In this document: piece after piece, positions 24,005 through 32,405 of the stretch | Numbering within the stretch: the first letter of the stretch is position 1 | Layout of the letters: each line of letters opens with the position of its first letter | Assembly: GCA_036013505.1 (NCBI GenBank) | Contig: CP107851.1 | Location: 7,798,001-7,862,000, forward strand | DNA length: 64,000 bases | From: Streptomyces sp. NBC_00510 | GTDB taxonomy: Bacteria > Actinomycetota > Actinomycetes > Streptomycetales > Streptomycetaceae | Reading direction: 5' to 3' | Notes under the pieces: model-generated | Told to the model about the DNA's origin: nothing | The model's database searches: none | The model's input: the letters and a program-made list of their open reading frames with translations, nothing else | Made by a program: the position numbers and the translations under genes

Positions 24005-25155
24005 CCGGCCCGCTGCGCATCGTCAGGCTGGCGAACTTCGTCACGCCCACCTCCGGAGGCCTGCGCACCGCGCTGCGCCACCTCGGCGAGGGCTACCTCG
24101 CGGCAGGCCACGACCCGGTCCTGGTCGTCCCCGGCCCCGCCGCCAAGGACCAGACCACCTCCCAGGGCCGCGTCATCACCCTCCCCGGCCCCCTCGTCGC
24201 CGGCACCGGCGGCTACCGCGTCCTGACCGGCCGGGCCCGGCTGGAGGCGGTGCTGGACGGCCTCCGCCCCGACCGGCTGGAGGTCTCCGACCGCACGACG
24301 CTGCGCTGGACCGGGGAGTGGGCGCGCCGCCGCCGGGTGCCGTCCGTCATGGTGTCCCACGAGAGCGTCGACGGGGTGCTGCGCACCTGGGGTGTGCCCA
24401 GCGGCCTCGCCCAGGGCGCCGCCGACCGGCTCAACCGCCGCAGCGCGCACGTGTACTCGCGCATCGTCTGCACGACGGCCTGGGCGGCCGCGGAGTTCGA
24501 GCGGATCGGGGCCCGCAACGTCGTACGGGCGCCGCTCGGCGTCGACCTGGAGGCATGCCACCCGGCGCACCACGACCCGGAGTTGCGCGCCCGGTACGCC
24601 GGCAACGCCGAGGTGCTGCTGGTGATGTGCTCCCGCCTGTCGCCCGAGAAGCGGCCGGGACGCGCCCTGGAGGCCCTCGCCCACATGCGTCGCCAGGGCG
24701 TGGACGCCGTCCTCGTCGTCGCGGGGGACGGGCCGATGCGCGCCCGCCTGGAGGCCCGGGCCCGGGAGGCCCGGCTGCCGGTCACCTTCGTCGGGCACGT
24801 CCCCGTCCGTCGCGCCCTGTCCGCCCTCCAGGCCACCGCCGACGTGGTCCTGGCCCCGGGCCCGGTGGAGACGTTCGGCCTGTCCGCCCTGGAGGCCCTC
24901 GCCTGCGGCACGCCGGTCGTCGCCAGCGCGCTGTCCGCGCTGCCCGACATCCTCGGCCCGGCCGGTGCCGCCGCCACCGACGACGGCCCGGCCTTCGCCG
25001 ACGCCGTCGGCCACCTGCTGGCCCGCCCGGAGCCCATGCGCCGCGCCATCGCCCGCGCCCAGGCCGAGCGCTACGGCTGGCCGACCGCCGTGAGCGCCTT
25101 CCTCGCCGCCCACGACGCCGCGCCCCGGCTCACCGCGCCGGAGGTCACGCCATGA
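24001..25155 (+). CDS. GT4-family glycosyltransferase
   Basis: A 384-residue GT-B glycosyltransferase, second of the trio. The N-terminus has FVTPTSGGLRTALRHLG, and the C-terminal half has CSRLSPEKRPGRALEAL, VVAGDGPMRARLE and the E-x7-E signature VETFGLSALEALACGTPVVAS. It is distinct from the first enzyme and probably adds a different sugar or linkage. The ATG overlaps the upstream stop (ATGA), and its own stop overlaps the SGNH gene in the same way, so the three are translated from one message. Confidence 0.85.
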   Translation: MTGPLRIVRLANFVTPTSGGLRTALRHLGEGYLAAGHDPVLVVPGPAAKDQTTSQGRVITLPGPLVAGTGGYRVLTGRARLEAVLDGLRPDRLEVSDRTTLRWTGEWARRRRVPSVMVSHESVDGVLRTWGVPSGLAQGAADRLNRRSAHVYSRIVCTTAWAAAEFERIGARNVVRAPLGVDLEACHPAHHDPELRARYAGNAEVLLVMCSRLSPEKRPGRALEALAHMRRQGVDAVLVVAGDGPMRARLEARAREARLPVTFVGHVPVRRALSALQATADVVLAPGPVETFGLSALEALACGTPVVASALSALPDILGPAGAAATDDGPAFADAVGHLLARPEPMRRAIARAQAERYGWPTAVSAFLAAHDAAPRLTAPEVTP

Positions 25156-26186
25156 CGACGGGCACGCAGACGCCCACCGTCCCCGGACGTGCCAGACCCG
25201 CGGCCCACGTGCCCACCGGGGTCGCGGGACCCGTCCAGGCCCAGGTCACCGCCCGGATGCCCGCCCCTGTGCCCGTCCCTTTGCCCGCCCCTGTTCCGTC
25301 CCCGGCGTCGGTCCAGGGCGCCGCCGGGTCCGCCGGCACGAGGGAGATACGTTTCGCCGCCCTCGGCGACTCGCTCACCGAGGGCCTCGGCGACCCCGTC
25401 GCCGGCGGATGGCGCGGTTGGGCGCCGCTCCTGGCGCACGGGCTGGGCGCCGAGCCCTCGGCCGTGCGCCTGCTCAACTGCGCACGCAGCGGCGCCCTCA
25501 CCAAGGACGTCGTCGAGGAGCAGCTGCCGCGCGCCCTGGACCACCGGCCGCACCTGGCCTCGGTGGTGATCGGCGCCAACGACACGCTCCGCGGCAGCTT
25601 CGACATCGAGACCGTCGCCCGCCGCCTGGACACCGTCCTGGCCCAACTGCGCGCCCAGGGCGCCGAGGTGCTCACCGCCTGCCTGCCCGACCCCGGCCGC
25701 ATGCTGGGCCTGCCGTGGCCGCTCGCCCGCCCGCTGGGCCGCCGGATGGCCGCGCTGAACCAGGTCGTGCACGTGCTCTCCGAGCGGTACGAGGCCGTGC
25801 ACCTGCACGCCGCCCGCCATCCGTGGGCGGCCGACCGCGCCTCCTGGAGCGCGGACCGGCTGCACCCCAGCGAACTCGGCCACCGGCTGCTGGCCCGGGA
25901 GTTCCACGACCTCCTGGTCTCGCGCGGCCTGTCGGAGGGTGAACCGCCGTCCACGACCCCCGGCGGCCCGGGACCGGGCGCCGCGGCGAGCGTCTGGTGG
26001 ATGGCGACCAAGGGCACCCGCTGGGTCGCCGACCGCTGCACCGATCTGCTGCCCGATCTCCTGCGGCTCGCCGGCCGGGAGACCCGGCACCGGCTGGCCG
26101 GCACCGACGGGCTGCTGGACCCGTGCTCCCGCGACGCCACCGCCGGTGCGCTGGCCCGCCTGGAAGGGACGTCCCTGGGACAATGA
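25152..26186 (+). CDS. SGNH/GDSL hydrolase with Pro/Val-rich N-terminus
   Basis: A 344-residue SGNH-fold esterase or lipase-like protein. Block I is LGDSLTEGLGDP (nucleophile Ser), block III GANDTLRG, and block V DRLHPSELGH (Asp-His pair). The first 65 residues are a low-complexity Pro/Val/Ala stretch (PAPVPVPLPAPVPSP) without a clear signal peptide. A C-terminal extension of about 90 residues (WWMATKGTRWVADRCTDLLP) is helical and may touch the membrane. Coupled to two glycosyltransferases, it probably adds or removes an acyl group on their product (inference). Confidence 0.8.
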   Translation: MTTGTQTPTVPGRARPAAHVPTGVAGPVQAQVTARMPAPVPVPLPAPVPSPASVQGAAGSAGTREIRFAALGDSLTEGLGDPVAGGWRGWAPLLAHGLGAEPSAVRLLNCARSGALTKDVVEEQLPRALDHRPHLASVVIGANDTLRGSFDIETVARRLDTVLAQLRAQGAEVLTACLPDPGRMLGLPWPLARPLGRRMAALNQVVHVLSERYEAVHLHAARHPWAADRASWSADRLHPSELGHRLLAREFHDLLVSRGLSEGEPPSTTPGGPGPGAAASVWWMATKGTRWVADRCTDLLPDLLRLAGRETRHRLAGTDGLLDPCSRDATAGALARLEGTSLGQ

Positions 26187-26190
26187 GGGC

Positions 26191-29100
26191 GTGACCGGAC
26201 GCTGGGAGTTCTGGATCGACCGGGGCGGCACCTTCACCGACGTCGTCGCCAGACGGCCGGACGGCGGCCTGGAGACGTGCAAGCTGCTCTCCCACGACCC
26301 CGGGCGCTACCGGGACGCCCCCGTCGAGGGCATCCGGCGCATGCTGGGCCTGGACCCCGGCGCACCCGTGCCCGCCGACCGGATCTCCGCCGTCAAGATG
26401 GGCACCACGGTCGCCACCAACGCCCTCCTGGAACGCAAGGGGGAGCCGACCGTCCTCGTCGTCACCGAGGGCTTCCGTGACGCGCTGCGCATCGCGTACC
26501 AGAACCGGCCGCGACTCTTCGACCGCCGGATCGTCCTCCCCGAGGCGCTCTACGAGCGCGTCATCGAGGTCCCCGAACGCATCGGCGCGCACGGCGAGGT
26601 CGTCCGCCCCCTCGACCCGGCCGCCACCAAAGCGGCCCTGCGTCAGGCGCGCCGGGACGGCCTGACGAGCGTCGCCGTCGTCCTGCTGCACGGCTACCGC
26701 CACCCCGCCCACGAGCAGGCCGTCGCGCGGGCGGCCCGCGAGGCCGGGTTCGACCAGATCAGCTGCTCCCACGAGGTGAGCCCGCTGATCAAGCTGGTCC
26801 CGCGCGGCGACACCACCGTGGTGGACGCCTACCTGTCGCCGATCCTGCGCCGTTACGTGGACGAGGTGGCCGCCGAACTGCGGGGCGTCCGGCTGATGTT
26901 CATGCAGTCCAACGGCGGGCTCCGCGAGGCCGGTCACTTCCGGGGCAAGGACGCCGTGCTGTCCGGCCCGGCCGGGGGAGTGGTCGGCATGGCCCGTACG
27001 TCCCGGCAGGCCGGGTTCGACCGGGTCGTCGGCTTCGACATGGGCGGAACCTCCACCGACGTCTCCCACTGGGCGGGCGAGCTGGAACGCGTCCTCGGCA
27101 CCCAGGTGGCGGGCGTACGGATGCGCGCGCCCATGATGAACATCCACACGGTGGCGGCGGGCGGCGGCTCCGTCCTCCACTTCGACGGGCAGCGCTACCG
27201 GGTCGGCCCCGACTCCGCGGGTGCCGACCCGGGCCCCGCCTGCTACCGCCGCGGCGGTCCGCTGACCGTGACCGACGCCAATGTGATGCTCGGCCGTGTC
27301 CAGGCGGCGCACTTCCCGGCCGTGTTCGGCCCCGACGGCGACCAGCCGCTGGACACCGAGGCCGTCCGCGCCGGCTTCGCGCGGCTCGCCGAGGAGTCCG
27401 CGGCCGCGACCGGCGACCGCCGCACCCCGGAGGAGGTCGCCGCGGGCTTCCTGGAGATCGCCGTCCTGAACATGGCCAACGCCGTCAAGAAGATCTCCGT
27501 GCAGCGCGGCCACGACATCACGCGCTACGCCCTCACCAGCTTCGGCGGAGCCGGCGGCCAGCACGCCTGCGCGGTCGCCGACGCCCTGTCCGTCGACACG
27601 GTCATCGTGCCCCCGCTGGCCGGTGTGCTGTCCGCGTACGGGATCGGCCTGGCCGACGCCACCGCCATGCGCGAGCGCTCCGTGGAGACCGGACTCGGCG
27701 AGGACGGGCTGCCCGCCCTGCGCAACGCCCGCGACGAGCTCGACGGCCTGGCCCGCGCGCAACTGCGCGAGGACGGGGTACCCGACGACACCGTCGAGAC
27801 CGTCACCCGCGTCCACGTCCGCTACGCGGGCACCGACGCTGCGCTCCCGGTGCCGATGGGCACGGTCGACGCCATGCGCGAGGCGTTCACCGCCGACCAC
27901 CGCGCCCGGTACGCCTTCACCATGGACAAGCCCCTGGTCGTCGAGGCGGTCTCGGTCGAGGCCATCGGCTCCGCGGGCCCGCCCGGACGGCACCACGTGG
28001 AGCCGCCGGCCCGCGAGGGTCCCCTGCGACGGGCCGCCGAGGTGTCGCTGTACACGGAGGGCCGGCGGCAGGCCAGCCCCCTGTTCCGCCGGGACGGGAT
28101 GCGCCCGGGCGACACCGTGGACGGGCCCGCCGTGATCGCCGAGGCCGACGCGACGACCGTGGTCGACCCCGGCTGGCGGGCCGCGGTGGGCGAGCACGGC
28201 CACCTCCTGCTCACCCGGGTGCGGCCGCGGCCCGGCCGGGTGGCGGTCGGTACCGAGGTCGATCCGGTGATGCTGGAGATCTTCAACAACCTCTTCATGT
28301 CGATCGCCGAGCAGATGGGGGTGCGCCTGGAGAACACCGCCCACTCCGTCAACATCAAGGAACGCCTGGACTTCTCCTGCGCCCTGTTCGACCCCGAGGG
28401 CAACCTGATCGCCAACGCCCCCCACATCCCCGTCCACCTCGGCTCCATGGGCGAGTCCATCAAGGAGGTGCTGCGCCGGAACGAGGGCACCATGCGTCCG
28501 GGCGACGCCTACGCCGTCAACGACCCGTACCACGGGGGCACCCACCTGCCCGACGTCACCGTCGTCACCCCCGTCTTCGACGAGGAGGAGCGGTCGCCGC
28601 TCTTCCTCGTCGCCTCGCGCGGCCACCACGCCGAGATCGGCGGCCTCACCCCCGGCTCCATGCCCGCCTTCAGCCGCACCGTGCACGAGGAGGGCGTCCT
28701 CTTCGACAACTGGCTCCTGGTGCGCGACGGCCGCCTGCGCGAGGAGGAGACCCGCGCCCTGCTCACCGGCGCCCCCCACCCCTCGCGCGACCCGGACACC
28801 AACATCGCCGACCTGCGCGCCCAGGTCGCCGCGAACGAGAAGGGCATCGCCGAGCTGCGGCGCATGACCGCGCAGTTCGGCCTCGACGTCGTGCACGCCT
28901 ACATGCGGCACGTGCAGGACAACGCCGAGGAGTCCGTGCGGCGCATCGTCGCGGGCCTGGACGACGGCGACTGCGCGTACGAGACCGACAACGGCGCGGT
29001 CGTCCGCGTCGCCGTCCGCGTCGACCGCGCGGCGCGCTCCGCCGTCCTGGACTTCACCGGCACCTCGCCGCAGCAGGAGGGCAACTTCAACGCGCCGCGG

Positions 29101-29793
29101 TCCGTGGTCATGGCCGCCGTGCTCTACGTCTTCCGCACCCTCGTCGCCGACGACATCCCGCTCAACAGCGGCTGCCTGAAGCCGCTGGACGTCCGCGTCC
29201 CCGACGGCTCGATGCTGGCCCCGGAATACCCTGCGGCCACCGTCGCCGGCAACGTGGAGACCTCCCAGGCCGTCACGGGGGCCCTGTACGCCGCGCTCGG
29301 CGTGCAGGCCGAGGGCTCCGGCACGATGAACAACGTCACCTTCGGCAACGACCGGGTGCAGTACTACGAGACCGTCGCCAGTGGTTCCGGGGCGGGTGAG
29401 GGCTTCGACGGCGCCGACGCCGTCCAGACCCACATGACCAACTCCCGGCTCACCGACCCCGAGATCCTCGAGTGGCGCTACCCCGTCCGCGTCGAGAGCT
29501 TCGCCCTGCGCGAGGACAGCGGCGGCGACGGCCGGTGGCACGGGGGCCGCGGGGCCGTCCGCCGCATCCGCTTCCTGGAACCCATGACGGTCGCCCTGCT
29601 GTCCGGCCACCGGCGGGTCGCCCCGTACGGCCTGGCCGGCGGCGGGCCCGGCGCCCTGGGCGAGAACCGGATCGAGCGCGCCGACGGCTCCGTCACCCCG
29701 CTCGGCGGCGTCGACTCCGCCGACGTCGGGCCCGGTGACGTCCTGGTCGTCGCGACGCCCGGCGGGGGCGGCTACGGGGCCGCCGGCGGCTGA
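26191..29793 (+). CDS. 5-oxoprolinase (HyuA-HyuB fusion)
   Basis: A 1200-residue ATP-dependent 5-oxoprolinase, which opens pyroglutamate to glutamate. The HyuA part (residues 1 to about 690) starts FWIDRGGTFTDVVARRPDG and has MGTTVATNALLERKGE and GFDMGGTSTDVSHW (actin-like ATPase loops). The HyuB part (about 690-1190) starts VDPVMLEIFNNLFMSIAEQM and contains NDPYHGGTHLPDVTV. Both halves in one chain is the eukaryote-like/OplAH arrangement; many bacteria use separate genes. A GTG start lies five bases after the SGNH stop, so readthrough from that operon is possible. Acetone carboxylase or hydantoinase alternatives are less likely. Confidence 0.88.
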   Translation: MTGRWEFWIDRGGTFTDVVARRPDGGLETCKLLSHDPGRYRDAPVEGIRRMLGLDPGAPVPADRISAVKMGTTVATNALLERKGEPTVLVVTEGFRDALRIAYQNRPRLFDRRIVLPEALYERVIEVPERIGAHGEVVRPLDPAATKAALRQARRDGLTSVAVVLLHGYRHPAHEQAVARAAREAGFDQISCSHEVSPLIKLVPRGDTTVVDAYLSPILRRYVDEVAAELRGVRLMFMQSNGGLREAGHFRGKDAVLSGPAGGVVGMARTSRQAGFDRVVGFDMGGTSTDVSHWAGELERVLGTQVAGVRMRAPMMNIHTVAAGGGSVLHFDGQRYRVGPDSAGADPGPACYRRGGPLTVTDANVMLGRVQAAHFPAVFGPDGDQPLDTEAVRAGFARLAEESAAATGDRRTPEEVAAGFLEIAVLNMANAVKKISVQRGHDITRYALTSFGGAGGQHACAVADALSVDTVIVPPLAGVLSAYGIGLADATAMRERSVETGLGEDGLPALRNARDELDGLARAQLREDGVPDDTVETVTRVHVRYAGTDAALPVPMGTVDAMREAFTADHRARYAFTMDKPLVVEAVSVEAIGSAGPPGRHHVEPPAREGPLRRAAEVSLYTEGRRQASPLFRRDGMRPGDTVDGPAVIAEADATTVVDPGWRAAVGEHGHLLLTRVRPRPGRVAVGTEVDPVMLEIFNNLFMSIAEQMGVRLENTAHSVNIKERLDFSCALFDPEGNLIANAPHIPVHLGSMGESIKEVLRRNEGTMRPGDAYAVNDPYHGGTHLPDVTVVTPVFDEEERSPLFLVASRGHHAEIGGLTPGSMPAFSRTVHEEGVLFDNWLLVRDGRLREEETRALLTGAPHPSRDPDTNIADLRAQVAANEKGIAELRRMTAQFGLDVVHAYMRHVQDNAEESVRRIVAGLDDGDCAYETDNGAVVRVAVRVDRAARSAVLDFTGTSPQQEGNFNAPRSVVMAAVLYVFRTLVADDIPLNSGCLKPLDVRVPDGSMLAPEYPAATVAGNVETSQAVTGALYAALGVQAEGSGTMNNVTFGNDRVQYYETVASGSGAGEGFDGADAVQTHMTNSRLTDPEILEWRYPVRVESFALREDSGGDGRWHGGRGAVRRIRFLEPMTVALLSGHRRVAPYGLAGGGPGALGENRIERADGSVTPLGGVDSADVGPGDVLVVATPGGGGYGAAGG

Positions 29794-29795
29794 GG

Positions 29796-29822
29796 GGTCC
29801 CGGGCGCGCGGCTGCCCGGACC
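29796..29822 (+). terminator. terminator hairpin after 5-oxoprolinase
   Basis: GGTCCCGGGC (29796-29805) pairs with GCCCGGACC (29814-29822) with one bulged C, directly after the stop codon, and separates the oxoprolinase from the SMC-like module. Confidence 0.55.
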
Positions 29823-29854
29823 GCGCCGTTTGGGATGATGTCGGTCCGAGCGCC

Positions 29855-29867
29855 TAGTCTGTGCGTC
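29855..29867 (+). promoter_or_regulatory. -10 box of the SMC-like operon, leaderless start
   Basis: TAGTCT (29855-29860) lies seven bases before the GTG of the first gene, so the transcript should start at the initiation codon. There is no Shine-Dalgarno sequence. TTGGGA near 29830 is a loose -35. Confidence 0.5.
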
Positions 29868-31388
29868 GTGACCACGACCGTTCCGCACCAGCTCAGCGGC
29901 GGTGTCCGGCCCGCGCCGGGGCCGGCCGCGGACGAGGGCCTGGCCCGCCGGCTCAAGGCCCTGGCCTGCACCGCGCCGCTGCACGACCTCGACGTGCGCA
30001 AGGCCAACCTCGCGGGCGAGTACTCGGTGTACGCGATGGCGGAGGTGGCCCTGGCCGCCATCGACCTGGTCACGCTCAACATGGACTTCGACACCGGTGC
30101 CGACCACGACCAGATAATCTCCCGCCTGCTGCCGCGCATCGCCGCTCAGGCCCCCGGCCGTCCCGTCGCCGAGCACGAGCGGGTGGGCCGCTGGGTCCTG
30201 GAGAACCTGATCAACGTCGGCAGCGTCGACCGCGGCTTCCGCGCCGTCTACGGCACCTTCGGCCCCGACGGGGCGTACGTCCGCCGTGACTACGACTTCA
30301 AGCTGATCGAGGAGGTCCCGGGCCGCGACGGCACCGTCTACCTGCGCACCACCGACGAGGCCGTCAACGTGCTCGTCGGTGCCCTCGACACCGACGTGAC
30401 CAGCGCCCAGATCGCCGCCGAGGTCAAGCTCGAGGTGCTGATCAACCGGGGCCGCCTCGCCGACGCCCAGCTCGCGGCGGAACAGGCCCGCTACCGCACG
30501 GTGCAGTACGCCGAGACGCTGCGCCGCGCCCTGGACGCCACCCGCCGCAACGTCCGGGCGGTCGACTGGATCCGCACCGTCCCCGACATGATCGACGAGG
30601 CGCTCGACCACGTCGCCGACCGCTACCGGCACGAGAACGCCATCCTGACCAACATCCGCAAGGCCAGGGACGAGTCGGAGGACCCGGAGCACAAGCGCCG
30701 CGCCGCCGAGCTCGTCGACATCGTCAAGGACTGCATCCGCCGCCACACCCAGCTGCAGTCCCGGCTGCTGGAGGCCGGGCCCATCTTCCGCGCCGAGCAG
30801 GACCGGCAGGCCTTCGCCGCACCGCGCGGCGGCGCCCTCGTCGGCATGCTCGACCTGTACGGGCAGCTGGTCGCGCCGGTCCTGCCGCTCCCGGTGGAGC
30901 AGGCCACCCGGGTCACCGACGCCTGGTTCGCCCGCGGCACGGGCCTGCGCTCCCCCGCCTCGGTACGCGTCACGGACCTCGTGGACGCCCTGCTCACCCC
31001 GCCGCTGGAGCGCGAGCACCTCGGTGCCGAGATGCCCGAGCCCGACCTCGTCGCCACCCCGGACGACAGCCGGTTCAGCGAGGAGCAGCTGGAGACCGCC
31101 CTGGAACTCCTCGACCTGCCGCACGACGCCCCCCGCCGGCTGTCCGGGCTGCTCGCCGAGGCCCGCCGCCTCGATCCCGAACTGCCCTACCTGGTCGCCC
31201 TGCTGGCGGTGCACGCCGCCAGCCCGCCGGTCGGCACCGCCTACCGCCAGGGCGAGGAGCGGCTGCTGTTCGCCGTGGACGACGGCACCGGGCTGGACGA
31301 CCCCGAGTTCGGCGGCGCCGACCTGATCGTGGGCACGGCCCGGCTGGACGCCGCCGGGATGGCCGCCGAGCGGTCCGAGGTGGCGTGA
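29868..31388 (+). CDS. putative kleisin-like subunit of SMC-like complex (JetA/MukF position)
   Basis: A 506-residue, largely helical cytoplasmic protein, first of three genes. I do not recognise a named domain with confidence. A winged-helix-like region (RRDYDFKLIEEVPG, VYLRTTDEAVNVLVGAL) is followed by long amphipathic helices (residues about 185-310; AAEVKLEVLINRGRLADAQ, RTVQYAETLRRALDATRRN) of the kind seen in MukF/JetA kleisins, and an acidic C-terminal part. Gene order (this, a small wHTH protein, a giant coiled-coil ATPase) is that of mukFEB and jetABC, which is the main basis for the call. Translation appears leaderless. Confidence 0.55.
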   Translation: MTTTVPHQLSGGVRPAPGPAADEGLARRLKALACTAPLHDLDVRKANLAGEYSVYAMAEVALAAIDLVTLNMDFDTGADHDQIISRLLPRIAAQAPGRPVAEHERVGRWVLENLINVGSVDRGFRAVYGTFGPDGAYVRRDYDFKLIEEVPGRDGTVYLRTTDEAVNVLVGALDTDVTSAQIAAEVKLEVLINRGRLADAQLAAEQARYRTVQYAETLRRALDATRRNVRAVDWIRTVPDMIDEALDHVADRYRHENAILTNIRKARDESEDPEHKRRAAELVDIVKDCIRRHTQLQSRLLEAGPIFRAEQDRQAFAAPRGGALVGMLDLYGQLVAPVLPLPVEQATRVTDAWFARGTGLRSPASVRVTDLVDALLTPPLEREHLGAEMPEPDLVATPDDSRFSEEQLETALELLDLPHDAPRRLSGLLAEARRLDPELPYLVALLAVHAASPPVGTAYRQGEERLLFAVDDGTGLDDPEFGGADLIVGTARLDAAGMAAERSEVA

Positions 31389-31428
31389 CGATGAGCGAAC
31401 CGACCATCCGCACCGAGGAGACGACCCC

Positions 31429-32310
31429 GTGAGCGACCACCGCGACGGCGAGAGCACGCAGCCGCCCGCAGCGGCCCCCGGCCCGGCGGCCGTGACGCCG
31501 GGCGACGCCGCGGACGCCGCCCGTCTCGTCTCCTTCGGGCTCCAGCCGAAGCTGCTGCCCGCGCGCGACGTCGAGTACGCCGAGCTGATCCGCCGCTACC
31601 GGGAGGACCCGCTGTTCTCGCGGCTGGCCGACGCCGTGGCCGCCGGGCTCGGCCTGGTCGTGCTGGAGGTCTCGCCCCGGGCCGGCATGGCGCTGGCCGC
31701 CGGCGAGGACTCGGTCTTCGCCGTCCGCATGGGCGACTACTCACGCCGCGCCGCGTCCGACGCGGGCGACCGCTTCCTGCACGGCCTCGCCCACCTCGCC
31801 ACCGCCGCCATGGCCTTCCCCCGCCCGGAGGACCTCGCCGACGACGCGTACATCGGCCGGGTCACCGTCAACGGCATCGACGGCTTCCTGCGCCAGGCCT
31901 GCCGCAGGCTGGAGGAACGGGCCGAGGAGCAGGGTGAGAACACCGACCCGGCCAGCGACGCCCCCGGCCTGGAGGCCGCCTGGCGGGTCTACGTGCGCCG
32001 CAGCTCCACCGGCGCCACCAAGGACGCCCGGCGCCTGGCGGGCTCCACCACCGGCATCGTCAGCAAGGCCGTCTCCTTCCTCGTCGACTCGGGGTTCCTG
32101 CAGCGCACGGGTGACGAGTCGGGCGGCACCTACCGCACCACCGCCCGCTACCAGCTCCAGGTGCGCGACATGGCGGGCAGCGCCGCCATGGCCGAACTCC
32201 TCGACCTCGGGATCGTGCCCCGGGCCGGTGAGTCGGCGGCCCTGATGCCGGCGGCGGACGGCGACGACCTCGACCTCGTGACCGGAGCCGGCCTGCCCTT
32301 CCACTCCTGA
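31429..32310 (+). CDS. putative MukE/JetB-like winged-helix subunit
   Basis: A 293-residue protein, second of the three. The central part (about residues 25-130) is a mixed alpha/beta module (LIRRYREDPLFSRLADAVAAG). Residues about 185-240 look like a winged helix (GSTTGIVSKAVSFLVDSGFL, TYRTTARYQLQVRDM). Size and position match MukE/JetB proteins, which clamp the kleisin. The GTG is preceded by GAGGAGA at eight bases and overlaps the stop of a 13-codon frame that begins just after the upstream gene. Function is inferred from neighbours. Confidence 0.55.
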   Translation: MSDHRDGESTQPPAAAPGPAAVTPGDAADAARLVSFGLQPKLLPARDVEYAELIRRYREDPLFSRLADAVAAGLGLVVLEVSPRAGMALAAGEDSVFAVRMGDYSRRAASDAGDRFLHGLAHLATAAMAFPRPEDLADDAYIGRVTVNGIDGFLRQACRRLEERAEEQGENTDPASDAPGLEAAWRVYVRRSSTGATKDARRLAGSTTGIVSKAVSFLVDSGFLQRTGDESGGTYRTTARYQLQVRDMAGSAAMAELLDLGIVPRAGESAALMPAADGDDLDLVTGAGLPFHS

Positions 32311-32405
32311 AGCGGCGCACCGACCCCGCACCCGCCTCCCGGATCCTGCCGATCCACCCGAACCCGCCGACCACAGACCACAGACCACCACGACGAGAGC
32401 CCCCC

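Noticed and set aside
25672..29610. 3.9-kb open frame on the minus strand opposite 5-oxoprolinase
   Set aside because: Its translation is low-complexity Gly/Ala/Val/Arg-rich with no domain and mirrors the third-position GC bias of the plus-strand gene. It is a shadow frame.
31391..31432. 13-codon frame MSEPTIRTEETTP between the first two SMC-module genes
   Set aside because: No ribosome site of its own and too short to judge; its stop simply overlaps the next start codon. It could aid coupling but is not called as a gene.
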